From Solanum dulcamara (Eukaryota; Streptophyta; Magnoliopsida; Solanales; Solanaceae), in assembly GCF_947179165.1 (NCBI RefSeq), contig NC_077240.1, positions 70,387,501 to 70,451,500 of the forward strand: a DNA stretch of 64,000 bases, read 5' to 3'. Positions 1-11,549 of the stretch are shown here, in pieces. The position numbers and the translations under genes are program-made. The notes below the pieces were generated by a model. It saw only the letters and a program-made list of their open reading frames with translations. It had not been told where the DNA came from and did not search any database. Each line of letters begins with the position of its first letter. Within the stretch, counting starts at the first letter, position 1.

Positions 1-1485
1 CTTATCATCTCTCCCGTCCGTGTCTATCTTATGTTCTGTACACGAGGGATCTTATACTACTTCTGTATCATTTGGAACACATTATTTTTGCATAAGCCTT
101 TTTTCTTATTTCCACAATGCATTCTGTTCATCCATCTTTATTTGTATTATACAAGTCCTCTTCTAGCACCCATTTTACTTCGTTGCTCAGTTTTCTACAG
201 CTTGATCTTCCATAGTTCTATCACTTTTAGCATTCATATCCTCAGCTCCACATGTCATGTCCTATTGCTCCATTGTTATCTCTCTTTCTTCTTGTTTACT
301 CCTTTCAGTCAGTCATCATCTCCGTTATTGTATAACCTTGCTTAAACCTTTTCTTTAGCACTTGATAAGTCTCTCTTATGGGTCGTATAGTTCACTTTGC
401 CATCATATCTTTGGCCACTTTTCCACTTTTACTTATTTTCATAACGATCCTCATTATCTTCCACAGTATATCGTATTCGTATCCCACCTCACCGTACAAC
501 ATTGTTTAACCTCTTTCACGATTCTTACTATGGGTTAATTACGCTCGATGAAATAAGTGTACCTACCCTTTTTCCCTTCTTAGTCAATTTTATCCTTAAT
601 ATCTAACAAGCTGTCTTATTGATACTTCATATCCGTCATAATTCTCTTGCCTTTGTACTCTTGTCTTACTCACACCATTACTTCTTTTAACCATAACTCG
701 TCATAATTTATCCTTGTGTATTAATTCAGTCAATGCCTTAATACTTCAACCTATCAAGATCTACCGGTCTTCCCCAAATCATCTCTTAGTATCACAAGTC
801 TTTTCCAACTTTGTTTTACCATACCAGTATCGACCTCCTAGTTGCTATTGCCATCAATTCAGCAATTAACTTAGTTCTCGAGGTCAGCTATACTCATAGG
901 TTAGTCAAATCTTATCGTTACAGTGGACACGACCTTTTAAGGCATATTATAACCCTGTAGCTCATTCTCTTTTTATTTCTCAAAAAAATTTGGCAGAGTT
1001 TCCTCTGTATTTCTTACTATCTCAAAATATACATGCAGAAAATACCAACAATGCCTCACAGGGCCAACATATATATTCATATCACATCATATCGCAGCCA
1101 CATAGGGCTTCCAATATCAATAATAGTATAAAATAGTGGACTTACCTCATATGTCCACTCAAACTGCACCTGTTACACTTTCCTATCTACTTTTCCTTTC
1201 ACCTTTCAACTTTACATGTCAATCATATTTCCATACCTTACCAGCGTACTCTATAATTTCCAATATCGTCAGTGAGTTTCTTCTATTGATGTTGTCGTTC
1301 TACTGAAATCACAGGTTAGTATGAGGAATTTCATTCCCTATGACTTAGCTCTATCGCACAATCTTAGATATGAAAGAGAGTAATATTCTAAATTTCCTGT
1401 AGCCTCCTGTTTATAGATGTGGTGCACAACACATCGATAAAAATGACTTTACTAGATACGATCTGTAGACACTCAAAGGACAAAT
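1..1485 (-). other. Leader/internal region of a minus-strand LTR retrotransposon, non-coding
   Basis: This stretch lies immediately downstream (minus-strand sense) of the primer-binding site at 1486-1497, so it should be the leader and start of the internal domain of the element whose 5' LTR is 1502-5032. About 1380-1485 resembles the leaders at 13848-13990 (plus) and 5690-5830 (minus): the same block about a block ending in GTGCACCACA and a GGAGGCTA motif recurs. No gag, protease or RT motif is readable on either strand; the 104-aa plus ORF near the left edge is low-complexity and has no recognisable domain. The rest of the element lies left of the window. Confidence 0.5.
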
Positions 1486-1497
1486 GCTCTAATACCA
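1486..1497 (-). other. Primer-binding site (initiator tRNA-Met type)
   Basis: Read on the minus strand this is TGGTATTAGAGC, one change from the TGGTATCAGAGC complement of plant initiator tRNA-Met. It sits four bases from the ...GTGACA end of the LTR at 1502, as expected for the start of minus-strand DNA synthesis. Confidence 0.85.
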
Positions 1498-2289
1498 CTT
1501 TTGTCACGACCCCACCCCAAAGGACGTGATGGCTATCTAAGATGGACACTCACCTATACCCTATTAACTATAAGTAAATCTATCGCATGATCACGTATTG
1601 GCCCAACTTGTCTACTTAGAGGCCACAACTTATCACTTAGAAAGCATAACACCTAAGTCGATGAGGCTATATAGCATGTGGGGTTGTCCTATTATATACA
1701 TACACACGAGTCGATAAGGCTGCCACGACAGAGGGAACATCTTAAACATAAATCATAAAGACACGATTGGGCACATAGATATACAAAACCCACTCCCATG
1801 TCTACAGACCTCTAAGAGTAGTAACAGTAACATATGGCGGGACAAGGCCCCCACCGTACCTTTGAATAAATGAAATAAAATATATACACCAAGGATTAGT
1901 ACCAAAAACTAGGCTCTGATGCAATTGAGCTTCTTTCAAATTGGGTGAGCGGAATCCTAAGCTGGCGGACACTCAAAACCTGTGTCTATACCTGCGGGCA
2001 TAAAATGCAGCTCCCCCTGAAAAGAGGGGGTCAGTACAACATATGTACTGAGTATGTAAGCATAAAACATTATAAAGAAATTACAATTGAAATAGGGATG
2101 CAGGGGGCAAGTATAAGATTTAGCCATCTACCGTACCTGCATCTTATAATATAAAGTCATACATACTATCATCACGTACTGTAACCAGCCGTTCGGGGAC
2201 TCGGTGTAACAACTACATCATTCTGTCATCATAAGCACATATGTACCATTAGCGCTGTGGAACGTACAGCCTGATCCATATATATAGCA

Positions 2290-2656
2290 TTACACACTGA
2301 GGAACGATGATCCGATTCATATATCATATAATAATACCGAGGAATGATGGCCCGATCTGTGCCTCATATAATAATGCCGAGGTACAATGGCCCAATCTGT
2401 ATATAGTATAATAATGCCAAGGTATGACGGCCCGATCCATATATTTATAATAATGCCGAAGTATGACTAATTGATCCATATATCGTATAATAATGCCAAG
2501 GTACGACGGCCCGATCCGTATATCATATAATAATACTGAGGAATGATGGCCCGATCCATATATCGTATAATAATGCTGAGGTACAATGGCCTGATCCATA
2601 TATCATATAATAATGCCAAGGTACAACGGCCCGATCCGTATATCGTATAATAATGC
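2290..2656. repeat. Minisatellite of about 40 bp, about nine imperfect copies
   Basis: The phrase ATAATAATGCC(A/G)AGG recurs near 2331, 2371, 2411, 2449, 2489, 2529, 2569, 2609 and 2649, each followed by a variant of GGCCCGATCCATATAT. The period is close to 40 bp. Related but more diverged units occur in the plus-strand LTR at 29600-29830 and 30870-31100. Confidence 0.85.
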
Positions 2657-4447
2657 ACATACATGCATGTAAAACTTGGTAACAGATCAAACATCCCTCA
2701 AATACCATCATAAATTATATCCAAGAGCCTTTAGGTATAAGAGCTTACGTATTTAATCACTATTCAGCATATAGAAGGCTTGAGGGTCATAATCCAATTA
2801 CTTTAAGACCCTTACCATTCAAAAAGTGAGTATAAGTCATGAGTTATACCCAGAACCTATAAATGGAATTACCTCTAACTCAAATTATACATTGTTCCAC
2901 TTACATTAAGCCATTACAAGAGAAGGAAGGGATAGGCTTCACGTATACTACTTTTCATCACCTAAAAGGCTTACAAGACAATAACTCAACTATCGCAGGA
3001 TTTCTAACATCAAGAAGTGAATAAGATCTACAAACTATACTCGGGGTTCTGTGAATGGAATTATCCCCACAGTGCATATACCAACCACTTATGGCTAAGA
3101 CATACCAAGAAAAAACAAGGATAAGCTTTCCATAGTCTCTACTTTCCTTTATGTAGTCGTCATATACACATGTGACGAGGAATGTACGACCCGGTCCTTA
3201 GATAGTAACATATGCCGAGGAACATTCAGCCCGATTCTTATACACATATACCATACCTGTCCCATAAAAGAACCCGGTACCATAAACATCTCATCATAAC
3301 ATCATAACTTATGTCAAAGACATATCAAGAGAAAAGAAGGGCAGCTTTACATATTCTTCACTTCCTAACGTACGGAAGGCTGGAGAAGCCCTAGTTCAAT
3401 TAGTGTAAGAGTGCTATCATCGAGAAGTAAATAAGGTCCATGAATTATGATTGACATTTATAAGTAGATTTACCCTCAAGCTCATACCATACATTACTTA
3501 ACTTAAAGACATGCCAAAAGAAAGGAAGAGATAAGCTTTACATACCTCTTATGGGTTACTCGTAACCACATTCGCATCGTACGTTAGGAACCATTACATC
3601 CAGTTACTACATTTGTATTCAAGTATCCATAGGAACCATTTCCTTGTTCTTCTTTCTCGACTAGTTTATAAGTTAGTTAAGAAGTTAACGGAAATCGGGC
3701 AGCACCTCCCCTATAACATGCCCTATCCGAACATCCAATTACATCCTCAATTACTACAGACAACCAAAAACATCAATAAGCAGGTTATATACAAGGAAAA
3801 CACTTCAACACTACACAATACAAACTCCAACCAACTCACTTAAAATTACAATACCAAAATACGGTGTTTAAAATTTATTTCATAAAACCTTTAATCATAC
3901 GAAATGGACGGTCGTTTGGCTGCAAACAGAAGCACCCACACACTTTTTATAACACTTTCCATCCCTATAACATGCAACCAAACCACCTCAAATCCACAAC
4001 ACCACAATCACAACACACTACTCGACTTTGATTTAACTAAAACAACTTAAATTTAGTTTGTTTCTAACGCCAAGTATACTTATGCAATTTTCCTATTTAT
4101 AGCTTCATTTACCACATGTAACACACTTCATAAAAACATTATTAACTCCAACTTGAAAGGAAAAACCTTACCTTGCCAAAACTCACCAAAACTTGCCTCG
4201 GAAGTCCTTAACGCGGCTGAAAATATGGTGGCTGCTCGTTACCCTTTTGGTGCTGCTCCAAATAGAAAATTTATAATATTAATACCTTTTTTCCATCATA
4301 TTACACCGTAGATAATTAATTTATGGAACAAAATTGGAGCGCTTACCTTATTTTGCCCAAATCTGTGGTTGCCTCTCTCTTAGTCTCTAGGTTTTCCTTT
4401 CTTTTTTTTGTTCTAAATGCTGAAGAATGAACTATGTAAAGCATGTA

Positions 4448-4451
<4 letters not shown>

Positions 4452-4484
<33 letters not shown>
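4452..4484. repeat. (AT)n microsatellite
   Basis: An uninterrupted run of AT dinucleotides inside the U3 portion of the LTR 1502-5032. Confidence 0.95.
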
Positions 4485-4488
<4 letters not shown>

Positions 4489-4617
4489 TCCTTAGGAGGT
4501 GACACATGGCATCCCCTTAGGGTGACACGTGGAAGCCCTCCTAGGGCGCTACCTCATCCATACGGCCACTCATATGCTGCCACATGGCAGCGTGGGGTCT
4601 ACCCCAAGAAGGTGTGT

Positions 4618-4695
4618 CACCTACTTGGTCCAAGTAGATGCATCACCTACTTAGTCCAAGTAGGTGCATCACCTACTTGTTTCAAGTAGGTGCCA
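4618..4695. repeat. Three tandem 26-bp units, each an inverted repeat
   Basis: Units 4618-4643, 4644-4669 and 4670-4695 each read as CACCTACTTGG followed by its near-complement CCAAGTAGGTG plus a short spacer, so each can fold into a hairpin. Just upstream (4490-4600) several CCTNNTAGGG-like palindromes are each followed by GTGACAC(A/G)TGG. The array is in the U3 promoter side of the LTR. Confidence 0.8.
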
Positions 4696-5032
4696 CGTCT
4701 CCTTATTCCTATTCCGTGGGTTCATAACCTCATCTCACTTTAAAAAACTATGTAATCCTTGCTACATAAGATCAACATGCACTCAAGTAGCTTAAGTATG
4801 TAATACATCCAAGTTGGTAGCTTACGCAAGTAAATTGAGTCCTACGACTCATTACTCGGCCTCCAAATCCTTCCGAATTCTTATAACCCTATGTCCCATC
4901 TTCTCTATTATGGGATATCTCATTCTCCTTTCCTTAGAATTATTTGATAGTTTGGTAGATAATCTAGATCACATGGCACTTTTCAAGATGCTTAAGACAA
5001 TGTTCTAAGGTGCGAAAGTATGGGGTATAACA

Positions 5033-5689
5033 TCACATACACATCTTAAGCCTCTTCTTACAAATTGAATTAGCCTCAATTCACTATTTTCATCTGAGGT
5101 TCACATACCCCTCGCAAGTTAATATCTTAATCTCTCACATATGCCATGTCAAGCCTACTAAATCAAATCTTAAAACTAGCACTATCACAATCATTCATTA
5201 TACCTCATTCCTAACATTATAGGTACTTCACTCTAGTTACAAGCCTCAATCAACCACCATTCTCACTATCTGAGTTCTACTCCTCTAACTCCCTCTTTCT
5301 AACTCTAGGATTATTCTACAAATCATAGCTCACCATGCCTCAAATCACATTCCATCTAATGGTGACACTAATATGTAGAGACATAAATTCTCCATCAAAG
5401 TTAATACCTGAATCAAGGTTTACAGAAGATAGTCTGGGATACATCTTTCTCAGGCTCAACGCACGATTCACATGAATAAGAGTGCATTCTTTGGAATCAA
5501 TAGACTTAAGAAAACTAATCGACTCCTCATAAGCCTGGTGCAGTCTCTTTACTTTCTTAAGAATTTATCTTAACTCATCAACAAGAATCTGAGGTTTACT
5601 ATTCCAACCACCTTAAGTATGAAGGTTATTCAGATGGATTTGAGCAACACAATAATTAGAAGGGAACCTTTATAGACTTAAACTGTATC
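5033..5689. other. Unassigned sequence between two minus-strand LTRs
   Basis: It should be either the leader/gag region of the element whose 5' LTR is 5848-8691, or flank of the LTR ending at 5032. Homology with the leader of the E3 element fades near 5660. I can read no gag motif or long ORF on either strand. Confidence 0.4.
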
Positions 5690-5847
5690 GCACGAACTCA
5701 GAATATAAAAGAAGGGAAATAATTCCTAATGTCCTATAGCCTCCTGATTATAAGTGGGGTGCACAACACACCCATAAGCAAGGCTCTACTATACATAGCT
5801 TCATAGACTTCCTAGGACTCCTGAACTCTGTACTCCGATACTAAGTT
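5690..5847 (-). other. Leader and degenerate PBS of a minus-strand gypsy element
   Basis: The minus-strand sequence closely matches the plus-strand leader of E3 (13848-13990), including the block about GTGCACCACACTTATAATCA and GGAGGCTATA. The PBS at 5831-5845 is a decayed version of TGGTATCAGAGC lying three bases from the LTR end. Confidence 0.75.
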
Positions 5848-8691
5848 TGTCACGCCTTGAGAGGGTACCCTATATATAGCCGGCACTCAAAAACCATTAT
5901 TAGCTTCCAAGTGAACCATTTGGCCTGATCACACATCCGTTAATTCATACAATCAGTGAAAGACTTAAAATAAAGAGATAATTAGATGGGCAATTCCAAT
6001 CAACAATCTAGCTCAAGGAAAAAAGGCCATGGTCCAACAAATCGAACTCCAATATATGTCATTAAATAGTGTAACAAGAATAATTCAACAAAATAAAATA
6101 CTTAATCGATCCATCACTATCTAGTCTAAAAAGCCACTATCACTACTATCTAATTGGTGCCAATGACAGGATCATGGCTACCTCAAATAAGAATGAAAAG
6201 ACTAAACTCAATGCAAGAATAACATAAATGGTATTCTCCGAATGTAGGGGAGGACTCACAAATAAGATGAGTGTGAACAGATCCTCAACGGTGCACCTAT
6301 GATGATCTCTTAAACCTGTCTCTACATCATAAAATGATACTGGTCCAAATAGACGTCAATACGTGCAATATACTACTATGTAATATGGCAGAATGAAACA
6401 TGCATCAAGGTAGAATAATATCAGTTCAGATAACTCAAATCGAAAGGTGAGAGACTCAATCAAGGTGTCATAAGTCTAAAGTAATAATATGTTTTATAAA
6501 GAGACCAATCATATACAATAGAATCCAATCATGTACGATCTAATTCAATCATGTACAATCCGATTCAATCCAATCATATAGAATCCAATTTAATCCAATC
6601 ATATACAATTCGATACAATCAAATCATATATAATCTGATCCAATCCAATCATATACAATTCGATCCAATCCAATCATATACAATCCGATCAAATCCAATC
6701 ATATACAATCGGATTCAATCCAATCACATACCATCCTATTCAATCCAATCATATACAATCAACTCAATAATAAAGTCAAATGACTCAACTCAATAGATAT
6801 GCAAATTAGAATTTAACAATGTTTTACAATTCGACTCAAACATGTACAATCTCAATCAAACCAATCATATCATGCACAATCCACTCAATTTAAGATCTAT
6901 CTAACCGATAACCATCACCATGAGCTAGTGATGTAAAATAAGACGACGTTGTTGTCATGTCCGTTCAATACTTTTCCACGGTATGAATGAATCAACAAAT
7001 CATAGATCCAATAATAAATCAAGTCCTATCATGTCAGGACAGTGAAATAGGGAAACATCCGACTTTAATAATTCAATCCCTTCCTTCTTTGGCTACGTAG
7101 TTATTGAGTTTGAGTTATTACTTACTCTTACCTAATATGGTGCTCGATACTCCTTCCAAGACTCAATATGCTCATATCTATCAGGTGAGTAAAATATTCA
7201 AAATACTCATTTAGTCTCTTTTGGACTTAGTTCAAATCAATTCATTTAGTCTCATTGGACTCTCATCAAAATCAACTCATCACAATTGTTAAAATCTTCT
7301 CTTTAAATTTGATACAATCTCAACTCAATGACTACATTTAAAATATGATTTTTAACTCCTCAACTCAATCTCAAAATAGATCTTTTAATATAATAATGCT
7401 CAATTCATTTATACCCAAAATATTCATGCTCAAAATAGTAATTAATAGACTTGTCAAACTCATGCTCAAAATAATAATTAAAGACTTCTCAAACTCATTC
7501 ATACCTTTCCAAAACTCCATCTCAAACAATCATTGATACTCAAAATACTCATGTTCAAAAAAACAAAATTTAAGACATTCTCAGACTCAACTCTTTTTCA
7601 AATATATGTTTTAAAAGAAAATATATAAAATTTTGACTCGTTCATATTCAAAATGGTAATTATAGGACTCCTCAAAACTCAGCATTTTCTCATTCAAAAC
7701 CTTCACAAATCATATTTTAAAAATTCCATCATTGCATAACATAACAAAATGAAATCTCAATTTGGATTCATATGAATGAAAACATGAATCGATACTCTCA
7801 ACAAAACCCAACTCAAGAAATTTTAAATAACTTAAATTCATCATCAATGCATATGAATTTATATACAAAAACTCAATAGAATTTATAGATAACTCAAGAA
7901 CTCAATTCATGGAATCTCTAAACTCAACTCAACTCGAATCAATAAAGAAGTAGAGCACGAGGACGAACTTAGTCCAATATTGTAAATAGCCTTACATACC
8001 TGGAATGAAGATTATCTTATCGAAAAACAAAGACATGAATTGAAGATCAATCTTAGCTCTTGTTATCCTTTCTAGTCTCTTCTCTCAAATTTTCTAAGGT
8101 GAATGAGAGGAAAACTTCCTTGGATATTATGAGGGAACTGATTTTTAGTCCCCAAAATGGCTAGGGTTAAGCTTGAGAAAGGTAGGAAAAAGTCTAGAAT
8201 TCCCTTCATCATGAAAAATCTAAAAAAAACTAGTTCAGGGCCTGCACGTGTGATAGTGGCACACCGTGCCTAAGCCAAAACTACTACAACTAGTTTCTGT
8301 GGTCTACTGGTACTATAGTAGCGTGTCATGCCATCACCCAAACTACTGCAGTGATAGTCTTTGATAAAATGGTCATAACTTTTTACTTCGAAGTGGGAAT
8401 GAGGAAAAGTCGGTGGTATTGGAAAGAGGATTCAAATAAATTTAATATTATAGTCATGGGACACCTAAACCTTAATATTCTGAAAGTTATGATTATTTGA
8501 AGTTGACCCTTATAAGATCTTACAACTCGACTTAGTACTAGAGGTTCCTTATGACCATAATTCACTTCTAATACACTTCAAATAATTAGGAATTGATCCT
8601 ATCTCATATAAAAATTAGAATTCATCGAGTTCGAGTCTATATACATATGAAGAATGATTCGAGTCTTGGTGAAAAATTTTAGGGTGTTACA
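5848..8691 (-). repeat. Ty3/gypsy 5' LTR (about 2.84 kb), minus strand
   Basis: On the minus strand it starts TGTAACACCCTAAAA (right end 8691) and ends GGCGTGACA (left end 5848), followed by the leader at 5690-5847. The first bases are the same as the E3 LTR family (11550, 18873). It is closely related to the solo LTR 25882-28067. Its right end abuts the E1 5' LTR remnant at 8692, so the parent element inserted into that LTR; the other half of the E1 LTR must lie left of the window. It holds a 25-bp tandem array. Confidence 0.8.
6500..6765. repeat. 25-bp tandem array, about ten imperfect copies
   Basis: Units built on CAATCCAATCATATACAATCCGATT recur through this block. The related solo LTR at 25882-28067 has only about one such unit (near 26545-26570), so the array expanded in this copy. 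The 81-aa ORF here is just its translation. Confidence 0.8.
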
Positions 8692-9410
8692 CTATCTTAG
8701 CAATTAGCCTCTCTCTTGTCGATGTAGGAATTACATCGGATTCCGTGTTAGCTTGTAAGGTCTTAAGTATTGGTTAGTATTCTATCCTACACAAAGGTAT
8801 ATGCTATGATATGGCCTCTTACATCGATTTTATGATGCATTGACTACATGATTACAACGTCTTAAATATTTTCAAGTTTTACTCATGCTTTCAAAGATAT
8901 TGGTCATACATCCTATGTTCATATTGGTCATGTCTTATTATTATTGTTCACGCATGCTTCCTACATACTTAGTGCATTGCATGTATTAATGAATACTCTT
9001 GCCTATATTATATCATAATGTAGGGTCTGATGATCAAGCTCGTAGCTTGAGTTATTTCGATTGCTACCACTTGATTGGTGAGTCCTCATGTCTCAAGGGC
9101 GTAACCAATATAGTTTATGTTCCTTTTTGTCTTAACATTTCTTTCTTCTATGGGTGAGCTAGTAACATGTCTTATGCCCCCATCTGGACCAAATTCGATG
9201 CATGTTAGATGTTTATTTAGTTGTAGTTTCAATTGTTTGGACATATTGCTTTAAGCATTCCTCTTATTGAGACTTATCTTTCCCGTATGTTTTTCATTGA
9301 TTGATATTTTAAGTCACCTTATGTATACAATATATGGTAAGAGGCTTGGTTGGGATCCCTCAGGATTTCGATCGTCGTATCACGCCTAGGGTCTAGCTTT
9401 GGTCGTGACA
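8692..9410 (+). repeat. 3'-terminal part of the E1 5' LTR
   Basis: It is clearly homologous to 47209-47978 of the E1 3' LTR, from the 'agcctctctctt' block to the shared terminus (GTGACA here, ATGACA in the 3' LTR). The upstream part is missing because another element inserted at 8692. Confidence 0.85.
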
Positions 9411-9414
9411 AACT

Positions 9415-9426
9415 TAGTATCAGAGC
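9415..9426 (+). other. E1 primer-binding site
   Basis: TAGTATCAGAGC lies four bases after the LTR end and matches the initiator tRNA-Met site with one change. The 9427-9621 leader follows, without other features. Confidence 0.8.
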
Positions 9427-9621
9427 ATAAGGTTTAAAGTATTCAAAGGAGTATAACATGCCGCTTCAAGTTGATTTTAGTTCATCGGTGTGAAGTGCAC
9501 CATATCTATGAATATAAGGCTATGAGGCATTTTAGGAAATTACACTTTTTAATGATCTTAGCATGTGATAGAGTTGAAATCTAAGGCTTTCCCTCTAATG
9601 CTTTATCTTTGCAATTTGATA

Positions 9622-9662
9622 ATGATGCCTCCATGAAGAAACCCTATTCGAAGGAATGTTGA
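9622..9662 (+). pseudogene. E1 gag, first fragment
   Basis: Two ATGs (9622, 9625) lie at the end of the leader. The second reads Met-Pro-Pro and then TGA, where related gypsy gags have an Arg codon, which fits a CGA to TGA change. The reading breaks at 9662, where the solo LTR E2 begins after its TSD, and resumes at 23252. Confidence 0.7.
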
Positions 9663-11549
9663 TGTCACGACCCGTATTCGGGGTGTGATAGCACTAGCCT
9701 AATCGGCCAAGGCAAGTCAGCCTAAAAGTCTGAACAATTTAACATAAACAAAAATAAAAGCAAAAATATAAAGTCTAGTATGATATATATAAGGATAAAT
9801 GGAAAAATAGATTCTAAACCACCCAAGACTTGGTGTCACATGTACAAGCTACTAGTTTTTGATAGAAATAAGAAAGTACAAATACAAATGTCTCAATCCT
9901 CAAATAGAACTAAACATAAAATAAATGGGTGGCGAGAGTCTGCCGGAGAAGACAAGCAACTACCTCTCACACGTTCGAAGGCTCGGTCCAATCCACAAAA
10001 ACGCTAAGAGAAGGAGGTACCGGCTCAGATCATACATAGGTGTAGAAGCAAGGAGTGAGAAATAATAACATGGTACTCAGAAAAATGGAAACTAAACCCT
10101 GACTAAAGCAATGCGGAACATAGGTACTCCTGACATCCCAACCACATACATCCACAACTACACACCTGCACTCAGACAACCTAGTCTATGCAGTTTATAC
10201 AATAATTATCTCAGAAATATTAGACAGTCCACAAATAGAGAGTATATAAATATATGTTCTCATCACCATACTCAGCACACATAGGTAACCTCAATCATAT
10301 ACAGCCACATGATAAAATAGGTGCAAATACAATATCAAATATCGTGATGCATATTTGTCTTACGATACACATCCGCTGATTATCTCAGACTAAAACCCAT
10401 GAGGCCTCACATAAACCATGTATCAATCATCATTATTGGAAGAGACCTCGTCCAATACCTACCGGAAGAGATGTCGGCCATAATATATGTCGTAAAGGAC
10501 CTCAACCATCGGAAGAGACCTCATCAAATTACCTCGACCGATAGAAATCTTGGTGCCAATATGTAATGTCTCACTCATATAATTTTCCATCCAATCACAG
10601 ATAAGTATATGCACAAGTAATGAGTGAAATAGGATAAATATACACATATGATGTCATATAGCCCACAATCACACAATAAGTCAATATCTCGTAATTCGTA
10701 ATATTTAGACAATTACCCAATCCAAATTCTATGATCACACTTTAAATAATATAGTTCAACTCAATTCAATAACCCAATACACCCTAGTTCACTCAAATAG
10801 AAAAATACAAGGTTCAACATACTTAACAAATGTTAAAATTTCACTTACCTTAGCCAAAAGTCACAAACAATCCGAAATCAAAGTTTTTCATCTCTGATGA
10901 TACTCTAAAATACCACAATATAATAAAATATAGACTGACAATCACATTTTGAAGTTACTAACATTAAGATCAAAAAATTAGGGTGAATAGGGAAAAAGAG
11001 TCAAAAATCGCATGTCGGAAAATGAACTCGAAATCTAGATATTTTAAGATGAAAATATTCTTCAAGTAGTAAGGAATCTAATGGTGAAAATCATTCCAAA
11101 AATAGGGTTAAAATGAGTTCACAAACCTATTTTTGATAGAATTTTGGATTAGGTAAGCCCCCCCCAAATCTCCAATTTGAAATCCAATTATTGAAGATAA
11201 AATCACAAATTAATCAATGGAAATCAAAGATATAAGTTGAAAATTACATACCAATGATTTCTGATGAAAACACACTTTGAAAATTGCCTAAACCAAGCTT
11301 TGAAATGATAAAAATGGCAAAATCTTAACTTAACACTGTTCAGGCAAATTTTGTTCTCTGTGAATCCATATGACTTACTCTGCAAAAGTGGAATAGCAGA
11401 AACAACCCTCCGTGAATGCGACCTTGCCTCCAAGAATGCCGAGAAGGAAATCATCACACTTCGCGAATGCAGGAAAGGATTTTACAGGCAATAGATAGCA
11501 GATTCTAGCAAGTCTCAAAGTCACGAAATAAACTCTCGGGGTTTGTTCA

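Larger units (their letters stand above)
1502..5032 (-). repeat. Long Ty3/gypsy-type 5' LTR (about 3.5 kb), minus strand
   Basis: On the minus strand the LTR starts TGTTATACCCCATAC (right end, 5032) and ends GGGGTCGTGACA (left end, 1502), followed by the PBS. A truncated plus-strand relative lies at 28360-31833 and aligns through the tandem repeat block, the block around 3560-3830 and the LTR terminus. The LTR contains a 40-bp minisatellite (2290-2656), an AT microsatellite and a palindromic tandem array in its U3 part. The proline/tyrosine-like ORFs at 2324-2711 are translations of the minisatellite, not proteins. Only this one LTR is in the window, so its TSD cannot be checked. Confidence 0.75.

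Noticed and set aside
2324..2711. Three overlapping minus-strand ORFs with repeated Tyr/Ile/Gly-rich units
   Set aside because: They translate the 40-bp minisatellite in different frames; 40 is not a multiple of three and no start context or domain exists.
2290..6765. Possible CRISPR-like array because of regular repeats
   Set aside because: Units are contiguous and diverged with no spacers, in a plant LTR context.
6551..6796. 81-aa ORF with repeated Asn-His-Ile units
   Set aside because: It is the translation of the 25-bp tandem array in an LTR.
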